Assembly (NCBI RefSeq): GCF_901709675.1
Contig: NC_051087.1
Location: 2,128,001-2,192,000, forward strand
DNA from: Syngnathus acus
Taxonomy: Eukaryota; Chordata; Actinopteri; Syngnathiformes; Syngnathidae
Reading direction: 5' to 3'
DNA: 64,000 bases
Shown: positions 1 through 12,480 of the stretch, one piece after another
How the letters are laid out: every line of letters starts with the position of its first letter
Numbering within the stretch: position 1 is the first letter of the stretch
Made by a program: the position numbers and the translations under genes
Notes under the pieces: generated by a model
Seen by the model: the letters and a program-made list of their open reading frames with translations, nothing else
The model's database searches: none
What the model was told of the DNA's origin: nothing

Positions 1-112
1 ATAATTTAAAAAGATGAAAATATCCAAAATGTGAAAATAGAAAGAAAAATCTGTTAATACACATAATCTGCAACAAGGCAGAGCTCGATTTATGGTGTAA
101 TATCACCAATCA

Positions 113-126
113 CCACTAGATGGCGG
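113..126 (+). promoter_or_regulatory. CTCF-like motif
   Basis: CCACTAGATGGCGG fits the CTCF core CCASYAGRKGGCRS at all 14 positions. It is the sequence match only; occupancy is unknown. Confidence 0.45.
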
Positions 127-779
127 ACATATCTAGATCTTACCCTGTATTATAATGTGAGTAGGACCAATATATTATTTGGCAATTTGGAATGTTGCGC
201 AAGACAAACGTATCACCTCTGTAATATAAAAAAAAAAAAAAACTAGTTGATTTTTGTGGAAATATATTCAATTAAAAAAAATTAAAAAACTGCACTATTT
301 TGTTCTGTGCTTTGCAGCTTTTATGTCGGGTTCCACATGCATTGAAAAATGTACGAAATGTAAAGAGCACGTATTATAGATATAGCGAATCCAATACAAT
401 AGCAAGATGGTGTTTTTTTGGGGCTATGAACAGAGAGACATTAAAGTCAGAGGATGCAGCTGAAGGAGAATGAGGAAGGCCACCAGAGAGATGGATGGAT
501 GGTGGTGGTGGTGGGGGGGGGGTACGCAAGGTGAGGAGAGAGGGGAGCTAGTGGGCTAGAGGGAGCAGGAGGGTGGGGGGGGGCATACGAGATGTTTGCC
601 GATGCTTGACAGCGAGGTAGATTGTATCTGACGTGAAGCTCGCAGATGAAAGGAGAGCGGACAGCTGGCCCAGTGCACTCGGCGCACTCCGACGCTCACC
701 TCGCAGTCCTCCTTATCCCCGCCTCTCTCTCCCTCCCTCCCTCCTCTCCTCTCCTGGTGACGCCTCCTCGCTCTTCTCT

Positions 780-1020
780 TGGCCTCGCCTCGCCGCCACG
801 CTGGCTTGTTTGGTCAATAAGCATTTATTAGCGGCCGTTACACGCGACCTCCCTGTTGCATCAATTATGGATAGACGGACGGACGGGAACATCTGCAAAG
901 AGCTCGGACTCGCAACCTGGCGCGGATTAGATGGGATTAGCCTGATTCACGGGAGTCTCGCCATAAATAGGTTCCTGATATCCGGAGTGGCTTTTTATTC
1001 TCCCTAAAATTTGCATAGCA
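780..1020. promoter_or_regulatory. candidate enhancer with paired GGATTA sites
   Basis: The stretch contains GGATTA at 924-929 and again at 934-939, exactly 10 bp apart, plus TCAATTATGG and CCATAAATAG words and an ATTTGCAT octamer at 1009-1016. GGATTA is the core bound by bicoid-class (K50) homeodomains such as Otx, Crx and Pitx. Enhancer function is inferred. Confidence 0.3.
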
Positions 1021-2816
1021 TTAAAACTTTGTTCTTGATGTCTGTAATATTCACATTTATAAAACAAAACATTTTTTTTTTATAATACAGCAAGCCATTG
1101 TTTAGGATTGTTTCAGCCATTTTGAACTTCAAGTGACCTGTTGGTAAGAGCGTGATCGCAACAGCAGCAAATTTAACACACCTGCTTCCCATTCGCATCC
1201 GACATCACATGACACCAGGAAGGAAAAATGAAATGTGGACATTTTCATGTTTAGATATGAATATGGCTCGACACTATTGTACAAACGAGCCTCTTAGTGC
1301 CGTCCCAAGAAAACACAGCTAGTGGAATCTCATGTTCCAAATTTAATTTGCCCCGAGAGGCAAACAGTTCGCAAACTGAAGCAATGTTTCCAATTAAAAC
1401 AAATGGAAAGGCAATTAATCCGTTCTAGCAGCAGAACGGTGTTAAATGTACTCTATTTTTATTGAAATTCATTTCTGTGGGTTTGCTAGCTTTTCAGACA
1501 GGCAGCAGAAATTCCTTTTTTTTTTATATTCAAAATGGTTTTTTCTTTCTCTCAATAATTGTATTCTTTGATGCTTTTCTGTGCACACGAGGCCTCACCC
1601 TGGACCAGGTATTTTCTACTTTGGAAGGAGCATCCCTGAAGTATAGCGCCTTGTCTTTATTCCATTTCCCGTCAAAGCCTCTCCCGCTCTACCTCGGAGG
1701 CATGTGCTCGCCTGTCAGCGGCACTTGTCGAGCGTCGTTGGTGTGAAAATGAAGATATGCTTCTGCGCTCTGTTAATGCAATGTAACCTCTGTCGAACTG
1801 CAAGTTTTTTTTTTCAACCCCCCCTTCTTCTTCTTCTTTGCAGACTTTGAACAAAAGAGCTCCGCCTCTTGTGTGTACTGGAGGGCGGTGCGCATCCCCA
1901 AATATCAGCAACGGCAGGTTGAAAGGCGCAAAATAAGGTCAGTGTCACCGCGCTGCATTATTAATGTCCGACTGTTTATCGCCTGGCCCGTTGCATCGGA
2001 GCGGCCCCGCCATGAAATATTGATGCAATTTCCCTCGGCTTAACACGTAGAGGAAACGACGGTATAAAGAAACGAGGTGTAACACCGGGTGGGCATCCAT
2101 GATGCCCGCTCGTGGGGAGTGTCAACCAAATCACTGCTCAGGTGGGCACCCGATGTAGTTTCATGTAAGCGCCGCTACTCGACCTTCTGGGGCTATGAGG
2201 GGAGGCTACGTGTTCTATTGCACAGTATATATGTAAGTGTATAGGAAAACATGATTCGATACATGGCGTGATTCAAAGACGGTTTGATTCTAAAGTGGAA
2301 TCATGCGAATGTTTCGATTCAAAGTCGTATGTCTCAGTCGAGATGGTTTGACGTGTCTTGTTGTCCTTTTACATACAAGTATGAATGAAATGTAAATGTT
2401 TCCTTTAAAAATCTAGCTCCCAAAGAGATGACGATCTAATAAGTATTTCAGTATCATTTAAAGTGAAACGATTTGAATCGGTTCGAGTCGATCGTTGGTG
2501 ATTTGGTCAATTTCATATTTATTTGTACAAATCCATATTATTAGATATGTGTTTATTTATTTATTTTACAAATGAATACATATCGTATTTCCACATCCGT
2601 CCTTCAATTTTCAATTGCAAGTGTGCTCACTGGTCACCTTTTTTTTAAATTTTTTTTTTGAACAGGCACATGCTGTCGCCTCGTTGTCTTCTCTTTGTCT
2701 CTTTCATGTTAAAATCGCTTCCTAATTAAGCCAAATGCCACCGCATCCAGTCCACACGCACACACTCTAAGCTCTCTAATGATCCACATGTGCCAGCATC
2801 TTTATTATCCGCCCCA

Positions 2817-2850
<34 letters not shown>

Positions 2851-2865
2851 TGCCTGCCTGCCAGC
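2817..2865. repeat. (CCAG)n microsatellite running into (TGCC)n
   Basis: About nine CCAG units pass directly into TGCC units, followed by alternating TGCATGCATGTGCACGCG, a purine-pyrimidine stretch. Confidence 0.9.
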
Positions 2866-3467
2866 CGGCGTGCATGCATGTGCACGCGTGCATTCACGCG
2901 TGGCGTCTAAGTGATTGTAAATCACCCCACACAGTAATGGCGCAGATTAGCACCCTATCAAAAAGCTTTCTTCATGCACCATGCGCTAACATCTCGCCGA
3001 GCCTAAGTGTTTTTTATGCGAGAAACGCGAGGAGCCCATAACGGCCGCCCGCCTGTCCCGCCATTGAGGCCTTCCCCCGTGTGATTAATGCTCCAACAGC
3101 ACAAGGGAGGGAAAACGGCAGGTTGTCGTCACGTTTGCGAATATGGCCGACATTCTGCGACAGATGAGAGAAGCTTTGATTTCCTCTTCCTGTTTTGGGA
3201 AAGCGCCCCCCCCCCCCCATTTACTTGCCTCCCCCAGCTCGCACCGCCTGCTATTGTGACCCATGAATTATTGATTATCCCGGGTAATAGAAAAGATATA
3301 ACTGTAGCGTGCTTTTGACCTGCCTCTTCTGCAGTGGATCAGTGGGAAGGCGGGCATATTATGCATGCAGATGAGAACATCAAGTGGGGCTATAAATTCA
3401 GACGGCGTGCCGTTTTGCGCTGTGACATCACGCGGGTGAGGAAGTCGCACTTTTTTCTTCTCAACAG

Positions 3468-3785
3468 TTTTAGAACAATTCTGAAGCGCTGTCGCACGTA
3501 AAAATCCTTACAAATTTTAAACCGATTGAAATTTTAACAGTCAAGCTTTTTTTTGTTTGTTTGTACATGATTACTTGTTGCTAGGCAGAATTTATAAGCC
3601 TCAACGATAACTGTTTAACAATCATTTTAGAAGAATTCTGAAGTGCTGTAACACCTAAAAATCCCTAAAAATTTTAAACCTATTCAAACCTATACATTTC
3701 AACTCTCAAGCTTTTTTGTTTTGTTTGTGCATGATCACTTGTTGCTAGGCAGAATTTATAAGGCTCGATGATAACTGTCCCACAA
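3468..3785. repeat. direct tandem duplication, about 157 bp per unit
   Basis: Unit 1 (about 3468-3624) and unit 2 (about 3625-3785) align over their length. Both begin TTTTAGAA-AATTCTGAAG, carry CCTAAAAATCC or a close variant, have a poly-T after TCAAGC, and end CTTGTTGCTAGGCAGAATTT. They differ by scattered substitutions, so the duplication is not recent. The block TCACTTGTTGCTAGGCAG recurs in reverse at about 45246-45263, showing this is a dispersed family. Confidence 0.85.
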
Positions 3786-5438
3786 TACTTACCTTGCGGT
3801 CATTATGCTTTAAATTAAAAATACATATAAAGACACTTTTGAATTTTTCGGTATTTTAGCAAGCTGCTCTGAGATTTGCTGACTCTGCAACTTTTGTGTC
3901 ATTTTTAAATCTGCCCATGTTCTAAATCTGAACCATCTTGGAAGTTATTCCACTGGGCAGCAATCCGTACGATGATCTTCCAGATCGATAACCCAAACGC
4001 TGCCTCTTCCAATCCAATCCCATTTTCCAGCTGCGTTTTTTTTTTTTTTTACGTTCAACAGGCTGTGAAGTGTGTATATAAATATACAATTAAACGCCCC
4101 AGTAAGCTGCGTGTTTTCATTAGAAAAGGCACCTTACAGGACTTGACCGGCGGCGGTAATTGCATGCCTCTGTGTTTACATTTATTCATGAAACCACCTT
4201 TTTTCATCCCCACTTCCACCTGTCACCCTTTCCATTTGAGACTGCCATCAAACTCTTGCCCCCCCCTCCACCTCCGACGCCACCCTCGGCTTGTTCACCG
4301 GCGAGTGATTTTGCCCAAATCTATGTGCACTCAGCCACATCCTTTATTGATTACTGGCAATGCAAACAGTACGGCCCGGCGTCATATACATAATTGGACA
4401 GTTGTCAGGGGAGGCGGCTTCGCTGATAACCAGCATCTTATTTTCACTCCCTGGCGGATGTGCACGCTCTCCACACATGGCGGATAAATATAGATTTTTA
4501 TTTCTTTATTGTTATTTATTTTTATTCTTTTTATTTATTTTTTTATTTATTATTATTATTATTTTTTTTATTATGGCGGCTTGATTGGTGTTCAGATAAA
4601 CCGTTAAATTCATCATAACCCATCTGATTCTTTTCCAATTTTGACACAGATTTTTTTATATAGTCGTGTTTCTTTGCGGAAAAATCAAAATGAGGCCAAG
4701 TAAATACACGCACGTCTGTCCGTCTGTGTTTGTAGTACAAACGGCGGCCTGTAGGATTTCATTTTGAGAGGCGCGGTTTGAAATAATAACACCTTAATGG
4801 CTGCTAAAGTCAACACCAGCCTGTCTCGGGAAAGACGGGGGAAAAAAAACCAAGACTCCTTTAAAGTTTGTAGTTTAGTAATGAAAAGCACACAGTGGCT
4901 GCTGCAATTACCTGACCCGTGACACCGAGGCGATGAGTCGTCCCGGCAGAATCCCAGCTTAGCCCGGGCGGATAATAGATTCAGGCGCACAAATGCTGGA
5001 AGCAGCCGCGTGTAATAACTCTATCAAACTCGCGTCTCGCCCGTGTGTGTTCGACACACACCATTTTACTCCTCTCCGGCTTTTCCTTTTCTTTCCATTC
5101 CCCGGGAATGGTTGGCTTGAGGGCGTCGTGTGAGAGGGGTCAAGGTTACAACCGCTGTTTGTCTTACGTGTATCCGAGAAGGTTCGGTATTACATCCACT
5201 TAGAAGGATTGGCACGTGGAGACGGACGGACGGACTGGGAGGCAAATGAAGCGGCACCCAAACACCATTCATATTTAATATTGTGTAGTCTGCATAAGAG
5301 TGGAGCCTCCATTCGCTAGCGTAAAGCGCTAGCCGGCGCTACAACGGGCGTGATGGAATCGTTTTGTTTTGTTTATTGATTGCTGAGGTTTCGCTCTCTT
5401 GTGGGTACGAAGCGATCGGTCATGAAATTTGTAAGCAA

Positions 5439-5452
5439 CCAGCAGAGGGTGC
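5439..5452 (+). promoter_or_regulatory. CTCF-like motif
   Basis: CCAGCAGAGGGTGC matches CCASYAGRGGGCRS at 13 of 14 positions. It points toward pou4f2. Confidence 0.45.
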
Positions 5453-5991
5453 AAATCATTCAGGCCAAGCTGCTTTGCTGTATAAACAGGCTGCAGTAGA
5501 AATTTTAGTTGAACAGCAAAATTTGGTCTTGGGCGGTTTTAATGGGTACTAGACATTTGCAAACTATGGATATGATTATTTTTTATGACGGTGGAATTAT
5601 AAACTTAAAGCTTTTTTATATTGTTAGCATGGCACCCGGTTGTCGCAAGCTAGCGTAAATTGCGTACGGGTACCTCGATGTTGCGACTCGAGTGGAAGCG
5701 ACATGCTCAGTGATCCGATACCGTGGAGGAAGTCGCCGCTGCTCTTCCCTTTGCTCCCTTCAAAGATGGCAGCTTTGACTCCAGTATGTGTTTGGAAAAC
5801 AACATTCTGAACCATAACAAGGATTTTTTAGCTAGCTACTGCTTTAACTCAAAATTCAGAATTGTCAATCTATGAACTCCTGCTAGTCTAAACAAAGTAC
5901 TCTGGTTAATAGTACATTTGTGAAATGATAATTAAGAAGATTATTTTATCCTTTTCAATCTATTTTAGGGGGCTTCCATTATGGCATTATA

Positions 5992-6005
5992 CCGCCCTCT
6001 GCTGG
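5992..6005 (-). promoter_or_regulatory. CTCF-like motif
   Basis: Read on the minus strand this is CCAGCAGAGGGCGG, a full 14 of 14 fit to the CTCF core. It faces away from pou4f2 and is divergent from none but convergent with the 5439 site, 0.55 kb away. Confidence 0.5.
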
Positions 6006-6639
6006 CAACTAAAATTGACATCAAACTGCTCTCAGCCTCGCATTGTGAATGTCACGGGACCAAATCCAGAAAATTGGTGAGCTGTGAAAAGTCCGACTGA
6101 GTTCTAGTGGGCACCTCCTGACCTGTTGGAAGTTTGATTGTAAGCCGTTGCAGGAACTTCTAGCAAGTAGTGGCTGTTTAGTGACAACAATCTCCTGTCT
6201 TCCTCATCTCTGGGCTCTGCAGCAAAATAGCTCCTCTTCCGGCACTAATGGAGCCATTTTTCTGGATCTTTCCCACTGTCTGTAAAAATCCATTGTCCAA
6301 AATTGGATTTCTGCAGCGGTTCTGATTGTAAACTTTGGGATCACTCAACTAGCTCTGTAATGCTGTACAGTACTGTAGGTTGAGAGGTGAAAAAGGAGTA
6401 GGGGGGGGAGGTTTGGGGGTCTCAGCACATGCTGGAGTAGCTGTCGGCTCCTCGCGAAGAGTTGCAAGTGTCAGTTTATTTTATCTCCCGCTTTTCATCA
6501 TCCTGACAGAGCCCGCACGGGCCGAGGAGGAAGACGAAACCACCTGAGAGTCTCTGGAATTTGCCGGTTTGGACTACAAGTCATTAGCCCGGGCCGGAGA
6601 AGTGCGCCCTGTGCCCCAAGCACCCCGACCGCCCCCCCC

Positions 6640-6860
6640 CCCCCTTTAACCGTTGACTGGATGATTGACAGCCAAGCTGGGCTTTGATGGCGCCATCATT
6701 ACGGCCGGCGCCCGTGACACGTGCTTGAAGGCGACCGAGAAATAAGGCAAAGGCCATTCAAATGTGAAGCGCCGAGACTGCAGATTAGTCCGAAACGTCT
6801 TCGTAGCAATTTCACGCGCAGTCACTGCATGACGCAAGCACCTGATTAGATGATGTCATC
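6640..6860. promoter_or_regulatory. candidate conserved regulatory element
   Basis: The stretch holds TGATTGACAG (6662-6671, a TALE/Meis-Pbx type word), a near-palindromic GGCGCC...GGCGCC segment around ATCATTACGGCC, and GCAGATTAG and TGATTAGATGATG words. It has mixed composition with little simple repeat. Conservation is inferred from appearance. Confidence 0.25.
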
Positions 6861-9368
6861 ACAAGTGTCTGCTGTAATGTATAAAATAGCTTTTAACGCT
6901 TTCATTTGGCACGTTAGACTTGCGATAGAAGATTCGATTTTGCCTTTTAAACAAAAATTGGTGATTTCTGGCAGATTTAAATGTCATACTTCCAGCCTTT
7001 CCGGCATTGAGAGAAAAATCGGGAAATATCAGGCGATTTTTCTTTTCGGCCTTTATTTATTGTGATTTATTTTTGACATAAAACTGAATGTCATTATTTA
7101 TGTTTTAGGTTGTAATGTATTCATGACTTTTTTTTAAAAATGATCCAAACTTTTAGCAAGAAATTTGCCGATTTTCTGATTTCTAAAGCGCTAATATTCG
7201 CCGATTAAATCATCTCTCATGGATCAGTTAAATTAAAGTCGGAGAATGTCAACTGGGTCGTTGTATCCTTCCATTGTTTCAACCCCTGTGAGGAAACGGT
7301 TTACAGCAAACAGCGACCCGGACAAAAAGCGTAAAAATGGCGTCTTTTCCAGCTGCTGTTTTCTTTTTTTCTCCCTCTGCCTGTAGGGGGTGGCCCCTCA
7401 TTACAGGCCTTTCCCACCTCCTTTATTTCACTCCATTAGGCAGCCCTCTCCTCTCTCGCCTGCACATATGACACGGGCCTAATCAATACTCTCCCACTGG
7501 CTTCCTCAACGGGCGCCTCCAATGAATAGATTGCAGTGGAGCATTAATTGAATTGTGTCGCGTGTGAAGCGCCAGAGCGCACCTTTTATTGGACAAACAC
7601 AAATATGCTCTGATAACGCCTCAAACCACCAACTCGCCACACAATCTTTTTCTTTTTAACGCCCCCTCCCAGACATGAGGTAGTGCGCTACATCAGTTAG
7701 CCTCGCGCCGCTGAGGTTGATGTTAGCACCTCAGGCCTCTTCTAGTGGAGGGGGTGCACCCATGGGTGGTAGAAGTAGGGAGGGGTGCTGACAGATGGTT
7801 CGGTGGTGGTGATTTGATGGACAGCGGCTTAAGCCCCCCTATACGCCACCTGTCAAAGTCGGCCATTTTTTCCAGGTAGCTGTTAGCAACAATGCGGAAT
7901 TAGGTGGGGCGAGGTGTCCTTGTGCCCCGCAATGCTGAGTCGGTATGAATTTCACACCTGATCTTGTCACTTCTCTGCCCAATTATTGAAAGCAATCCTA
8001 ACTTTCAAGCAAGTTATGGCGCCGTACTTTTATGATCTAATTATTAATCTCGAATGATATTTTTCTACATCACACTAGAGGCTGACAATATAATTTTGTA
8101 ATCACTGTAAATAACCCACTTGGCAACGTTTGCCGACGGCGTGACCACTCCCGCCGTTCCCGAGTCACTTAAGCAGGTGTCGAAGCAAATATTTGGCCCA
8201 TTATTAATCTTTAATAGCATTCCCGCACTGGCTCCCCCCCCCCCTTTTTTTTTTCCTAAGGTCCAGTATCTACGATTAAATCCCCCTACTCTCCCGTAGA
8301 TATATGACACGTAATAACGGCGTGAATAAAAAAGAGATTAATAATTTAGAGTGAGCCAACAAATTAGGACCATCATTAAAGTAAGCAGGGCTCGGCAAGC
8401 GTTTTGCATAAAAGCGAAGGCGCCCCGGTTCAAGGTAATGCCGCGACTCGTCTTGATAAAGAATTACAACATTAATTCAGCCGACGCTCGACTCATTGCC
8501 CCGACGTCCCCGGAGCATTTTCCCATGGTCGTCAAATGAAATAATGGCACCGACCGAGGCGCTTCATTTCCATTTTTTACCCATCACACCTTGACAGAGT
8601 TTGTAGTTCACGTGTGTGTATAATTCAGGGCTGCTTCTTTTTCATCCCCCCGAGGGTGGGGGGGGGAGTTGGGACACCGGTGGTCCTCAGTATGTTCACC
8701 CCCCCCAACACAAACACTCACACTGTGACCTCTGTGGGTCAGTGTTAGAATCACAGACATGCGAGGCTTTTGATGAGACAGCTTGACTGACGTCCTAATT
8801 GACTCTCAAAGCCGTGTCAAGTGAATGATTTAGTTTTAATAATAGTTATGATATATTGACAACAATATGATCTCACTGACAACACTTTAAAAAAAATAAA
8901 TCAAAGAATGAACCGTGTAGCTAAATTAGCTCGTAGCCTCAAACGGATCCTGTCTTGTCTTGTCTTGAGATTGCGCAATGCCAGGTGGCTTTTGCGCAAT
9001 CCCGCTTCCGTAATTTTGATGTGCACGCTCGTAGCTCCACCTGCGCTGCGTTTTAAAGCGTACGCCTTGAATGCATCCCATCCCCGCTGAGCAAACACGT
9101 CACCTCGCACAACAAGCTCCCCTTTCAAGGCACGCGTCGCTGGAGGCGGCGTGTGATTCCGCCGTTTACCCGCCGTTTTGAATTCTTAGTTGAGCTGGGA
9201 TGAAAAGATATCTGGAAGGAAAAAAAAAGAAAGGATGGCAGAGATGTTTTAACCTGCTGCCGCGTTTCACCAGTTTTGCAGAGATGCTTTAATGACGCCA
9301 CGCTGACATTTTTGCCTGCCGGGACGAACCTGCTTTTTTTCTTTTTTCGACTCCCTTGGGTGAAGGCA

Positions 9369-9382
9369 GCGCCCTCTGATGC
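9369..9382 (-). promoter_or_regulatory. CTCF-like motif (weaker)
   Basis: The minus strand reads GCATCAGAGGGCGC, 12 of 14 against the CTCF core, with the AGAGGGCGC half intact. Confidence 0.3.
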
Positions 9383-9546
9383 CTCGCGCAGTCTTGCACT
9401 CGGTGTCGTGTTGATAATGAAGGCTTTGGGGTGCCGGTGGTTTTACATAACTGCTTTGGGGTGACTTGTAGATAGGGACAATCCTGTGACTGCCAATCAT
9501 ACAGTATTACACACTGACAGATTTATACCAGATCCTAGTCCTACTT

Positions 9547-9590
9547 GGGGTTAGTTGGGTTAGGGTTAGGGTTAGGATAACCAACCCACA
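9547..9590 (+). repeat. interstitial telomere-like repeat (TTAGGG)3
   Basis: Positions 9557-9576 read GGGTTAGGGTTAGGGTTAGG, just over three vertebrate telomere units, flanked by degenerate GGGGTTAGTT and by ATAACCAACCC in reverse sense. The tract is short and not at a chromosome end, since unique sequence lies on both sides. Confidence 0.8.
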
Positions 9591-9624
9591 TACTGGTAGC
9601 CTTACCTTGGTAGCCTTACCTGGC

Positions 9625-9995
9625 TCCTGTCATGTCCTATCCTATCCGGTCTTGTCCTATACTGTCCTGTCCTGTCTTAACCTTTCCTATCATGTCTTGC
9701 ATTGTCCCTTCCTGTCCTACCTGGTTTTATCCTATCTTTCCTAGTCTGTCCTGTGCTGTCCTAGCCCTTACTTTCCTGTACCATCCTTCTCAGTCCTACC
9801 CTATCCTATCCTATCCAATCCTGTCTTAATTGGTCCTTAGTTTTATCATGCCAGTCCTATACTTTACCCTGTCCTGTCCTTTGTTGTCCTGCCCCAGTTT
9901 GTCATTTCCTGCCCTGCCCTGCCCTGTCCTGTCCAATCCTGTCTTAACAGGTCAATGTCCTATGCTGTCTATTTTTTCCTGTCCTGCTGTCTAAT
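9625..9995 (+). repeat. degenerate (TCCTR)n pentanucleotide array
   Basis: About 370 bp built from words such as GTCCT, ATCCT, CCTGT and CCTAT in a loose 5-bp rhythm, with point changes and small shifts throughout. It opens a weak frame rich in Ser, Cys, Pro and Tyr that is a repeat artefact. It begins within 50 bp of the telomere-like tract. Confidence 0.85.
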
Positions 9996-10739
9996 CTCAT
10001 CCGACCCAGTCATCTTTGTTCCGTTTCTTTCTGCTGCTTTATCACCTGCTCGTCCATTCTGCAAACCCTCTTCCAATTTTTTCAGTCTGAGCAAACCGCC
10101 CGTCCTTTTTTCTCGCTCCCAATCAGAATTCACGTGCCGTTCATGCACACCTGAAGGCAAAGCAGCTCCGCTCAATTTAGCCGCTCTGATAAATCACCAT
10201 TAATTAGCTAATAAAAGCCAGCAGGTGGTTCGCGGCCCAAAGACATCCACCTCACCATCGTGAATAATGTATCGTGGACTTGGGGCCGGGAGGGGGGGGG
10301 GCTCCCATCAAGTGTGTTGCTATTCGGCTATCCAGCCCAAAGGAATACAAGTGGCACTGACCTCAACTCCAGCATTGCGTGTTTGCGCATGTATTGTTCA
10401 TGAGCATATGCAAAGGTTGACAGCCCAAGACCTCCGCACCCTCTCCCAACTGAACACAGTCAATTATTCAAACATCAGACAATTATTATTAGCTTGTTTT
10501 GTTTACTTCTAATTAGTTCTGACAATCTAGCCAGCTAACAAAAAAATGGCATCTATGCTAGTGCTAATACAAAGGCAGCTAACAAAAAAAGGCACCACTA
10601 TTGTTAAAAAAATTGTCCTATTAGCATCTATGCTCGTGCTAATACAAATCGGAAAATCGTATCGGCTAATAAAACTGGATTATAGAGACACTCATGAATA
10701 ATCAAACTAAATCAAACGTAAGCATTTGAGATCTCCCAA

Positions 10740-11040
10740 AGTTCTTCATTACAGGTGCCAACACGGTTTACTGACTTTGACGCCGTCTTTATCCCTCAAA
10801 GCCCAGCGTTGACGACGTACGCCGCTTATGTCATTAGCAAAAGTTGAGTCGTTTACCAACGTCCCGCCTTGTTAAATGTGACCGCGCGCTCGTCGTTGAT
10901 GTATTTTTAATCATGCTAATATTTTAATTAGCCCCAGACCCCCTCCTCAGCTCCCGCGCTCCCGCACAGCCTCTCTGGCTGCATGTGTAATCTCAAGAGT
11001 GCGATATTTAATGTGACGTTTGTACACGCACATATACTCT
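10740..11040. promoter_or_regulatory. candidate conserved regulatory element
   Basis: It includes TTTTTAATCATGCTAATAT followed by TTTTAATTAGCCC (about 10904-10934), several overlapping ATTA homeodomain cores, within otherwise CpG-bearing non-repetitive DNA. Function is inferred. Confidence 0.28.
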
Positions 11041-12309
11041 TCGTGTTTTACAGATTGAGATTTTTTTTTTTTTTCTCGCCATAGAAAATGGTGAGATCAT
11101 CTCTTCCAAGGTCTCGTATTATGCAAAAGTGACTTTTTGTATTAAAATAATTCAGGTAAACATTCAAGTAGCTACATGCGGCTTATTATAAACTATACTG
11201 CAGCTCTGCTTACCTTTTGGTTTGTGAAGTCCTGCTTGAAAGTGGCACATCTTCATCTAGCCTAGCTTCTAAGTCACAAGGCGGAAAAACGACTGTAGTA
11301 GATCAAGTGACGTCACACGAGCGCGTAGCCTATAGGCTCTTTTGTAATTTGATTGACGGGTTGAACTTGAGCAGCGCGTGTGTCTCGTCATAGCCGTGGG
11401 GCTTTTTTTTTCTGTTTTTTTGATGATGAGATCACGCGAGTGTGTGACCTCAACGCCTCATCGCTCACCACTGTCTCATTCCCTTTATTTACATCTGTCT
11501 TTAGCATTCTAATTACTCCCTTTATTGCTTTGCCCCGGAGGAAGCTGTTACACCAAGGGGAGGCGAGTTGAGGGGAGGGGGAGTAAAATGGAGTGGGGGG
11601 GGGGGGGGGGGGTTGTAACCAATATCAGAGCCACAAAACCGAAGATGTAAAAAGGACGACATGGCTTGCCAGTGAACCTTCCATTTCATTTTAGTCCATT
11701 ATAAAGTAAATGTTTTGCTTCAATCGAGTTTAGGCACATTTATTTATTTATTTATTTATCTGTCTGTCCACATTCTGATTTTATGTATATGTTTTGTGCC
11801 CTTTTTTTTTTATTTTTTTTATTTTGGTGACATTTCATTTACTTGCCTTTTTAATATTTTGCTGTTGTTACACTTTTGCTTATTTTCAACAAAATTTTGC
11901 AGCTTGATTTTTCTTTGTTTTCACCCATTTTTTTGACAAAATATTTCTGCTATAATAACAGTTTTATTCAGAACCATATTTGGTTTCTTCCTTTTCTTTC
12001 AGATGTATTTCAGTCTATTTTTGGGTGAAATATTTTGTGTCGTCCCATTTCTGGGACCAATCCTGTTATATAACACTGCTTCAATTTTGTCTTTGCACCT
12101 ATGAGGATAAAACAATCTTCTTTAATCGTGTTTTGGTCCATTTCTGGATGAAATTTATCGCTCGTCTTCTATTGCTCACACTCAAGGTAGACCTTGACAA
12201 TACAAGGTATTTCTGACATTTCTTGAACAAAATTTCATAACAAGCATTTCGAAAGACTCTCCTCTCCCCAGCTGTATCTATTTTTCGTCCTCGTATGAAA
12301 TGGCGTGAC

Positions 12310-12480
12310 GACGGGAGCACTGCAGCTTTTTTAATGAGCTCTCAACTTTAAAGACTTGAAGGATATTAACAAGCCGCTTGACAAATGGCACTTAGAAGCA
12401 CATTAAAGACACAGCTAATGGCGCGCATAATGACGGCTAATTTTCGATCAGATATAAATTAGAGCCCCCAACAGTTATTT
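12310..12480. promoter_or_regulatory. candidate conserved regulatory element
   Basis: A dense set of homeodomain-type words occurs here: TTTTTAATGAGCTC, ACAGCTAATGG, ACGGCTAATTTTCG and ATATAAATTAGAG. There is no simple-sequence content. This texture is typical of developmental enhancers, but only comparison can show it. Confidence 0.28.

Larger units (their letters stand above)
1..2790. other. non-coding, far downstream of pou4f2
   Basis: No coding exon was seen. The block holds a CTCF-like site (113-126), G/GA-rich sequence at about 478-590, a CT-rich stretch near 715-760, a candidate element with twin GGATTA sites (780-1020) and AT-rich unique DNA. Short open frames here have no recognisable domain. 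Confidence 0.6.
3786..9540. other. non-coding block between local repeats
   Basis: No exon with coding character was found. It contains T-rich ATT repeats near 4500-4575, three CTCF-like sites (5439, 5992, 9369), a candidate element at 6640-6860 and short C/G homopolymers (for example 6633-6646, 8227-8236). The remainder is unique sequence with scattered ATTA words. Confidence 0.55.

Noticed and set aside
9625-9995. Regular short-unit array considered as a CRISPR or coding repeat
   Set aside because: The unit is about 5 bp with no spacers, and the genome is vertebrate; it is a simple pentanucleotide repeat.
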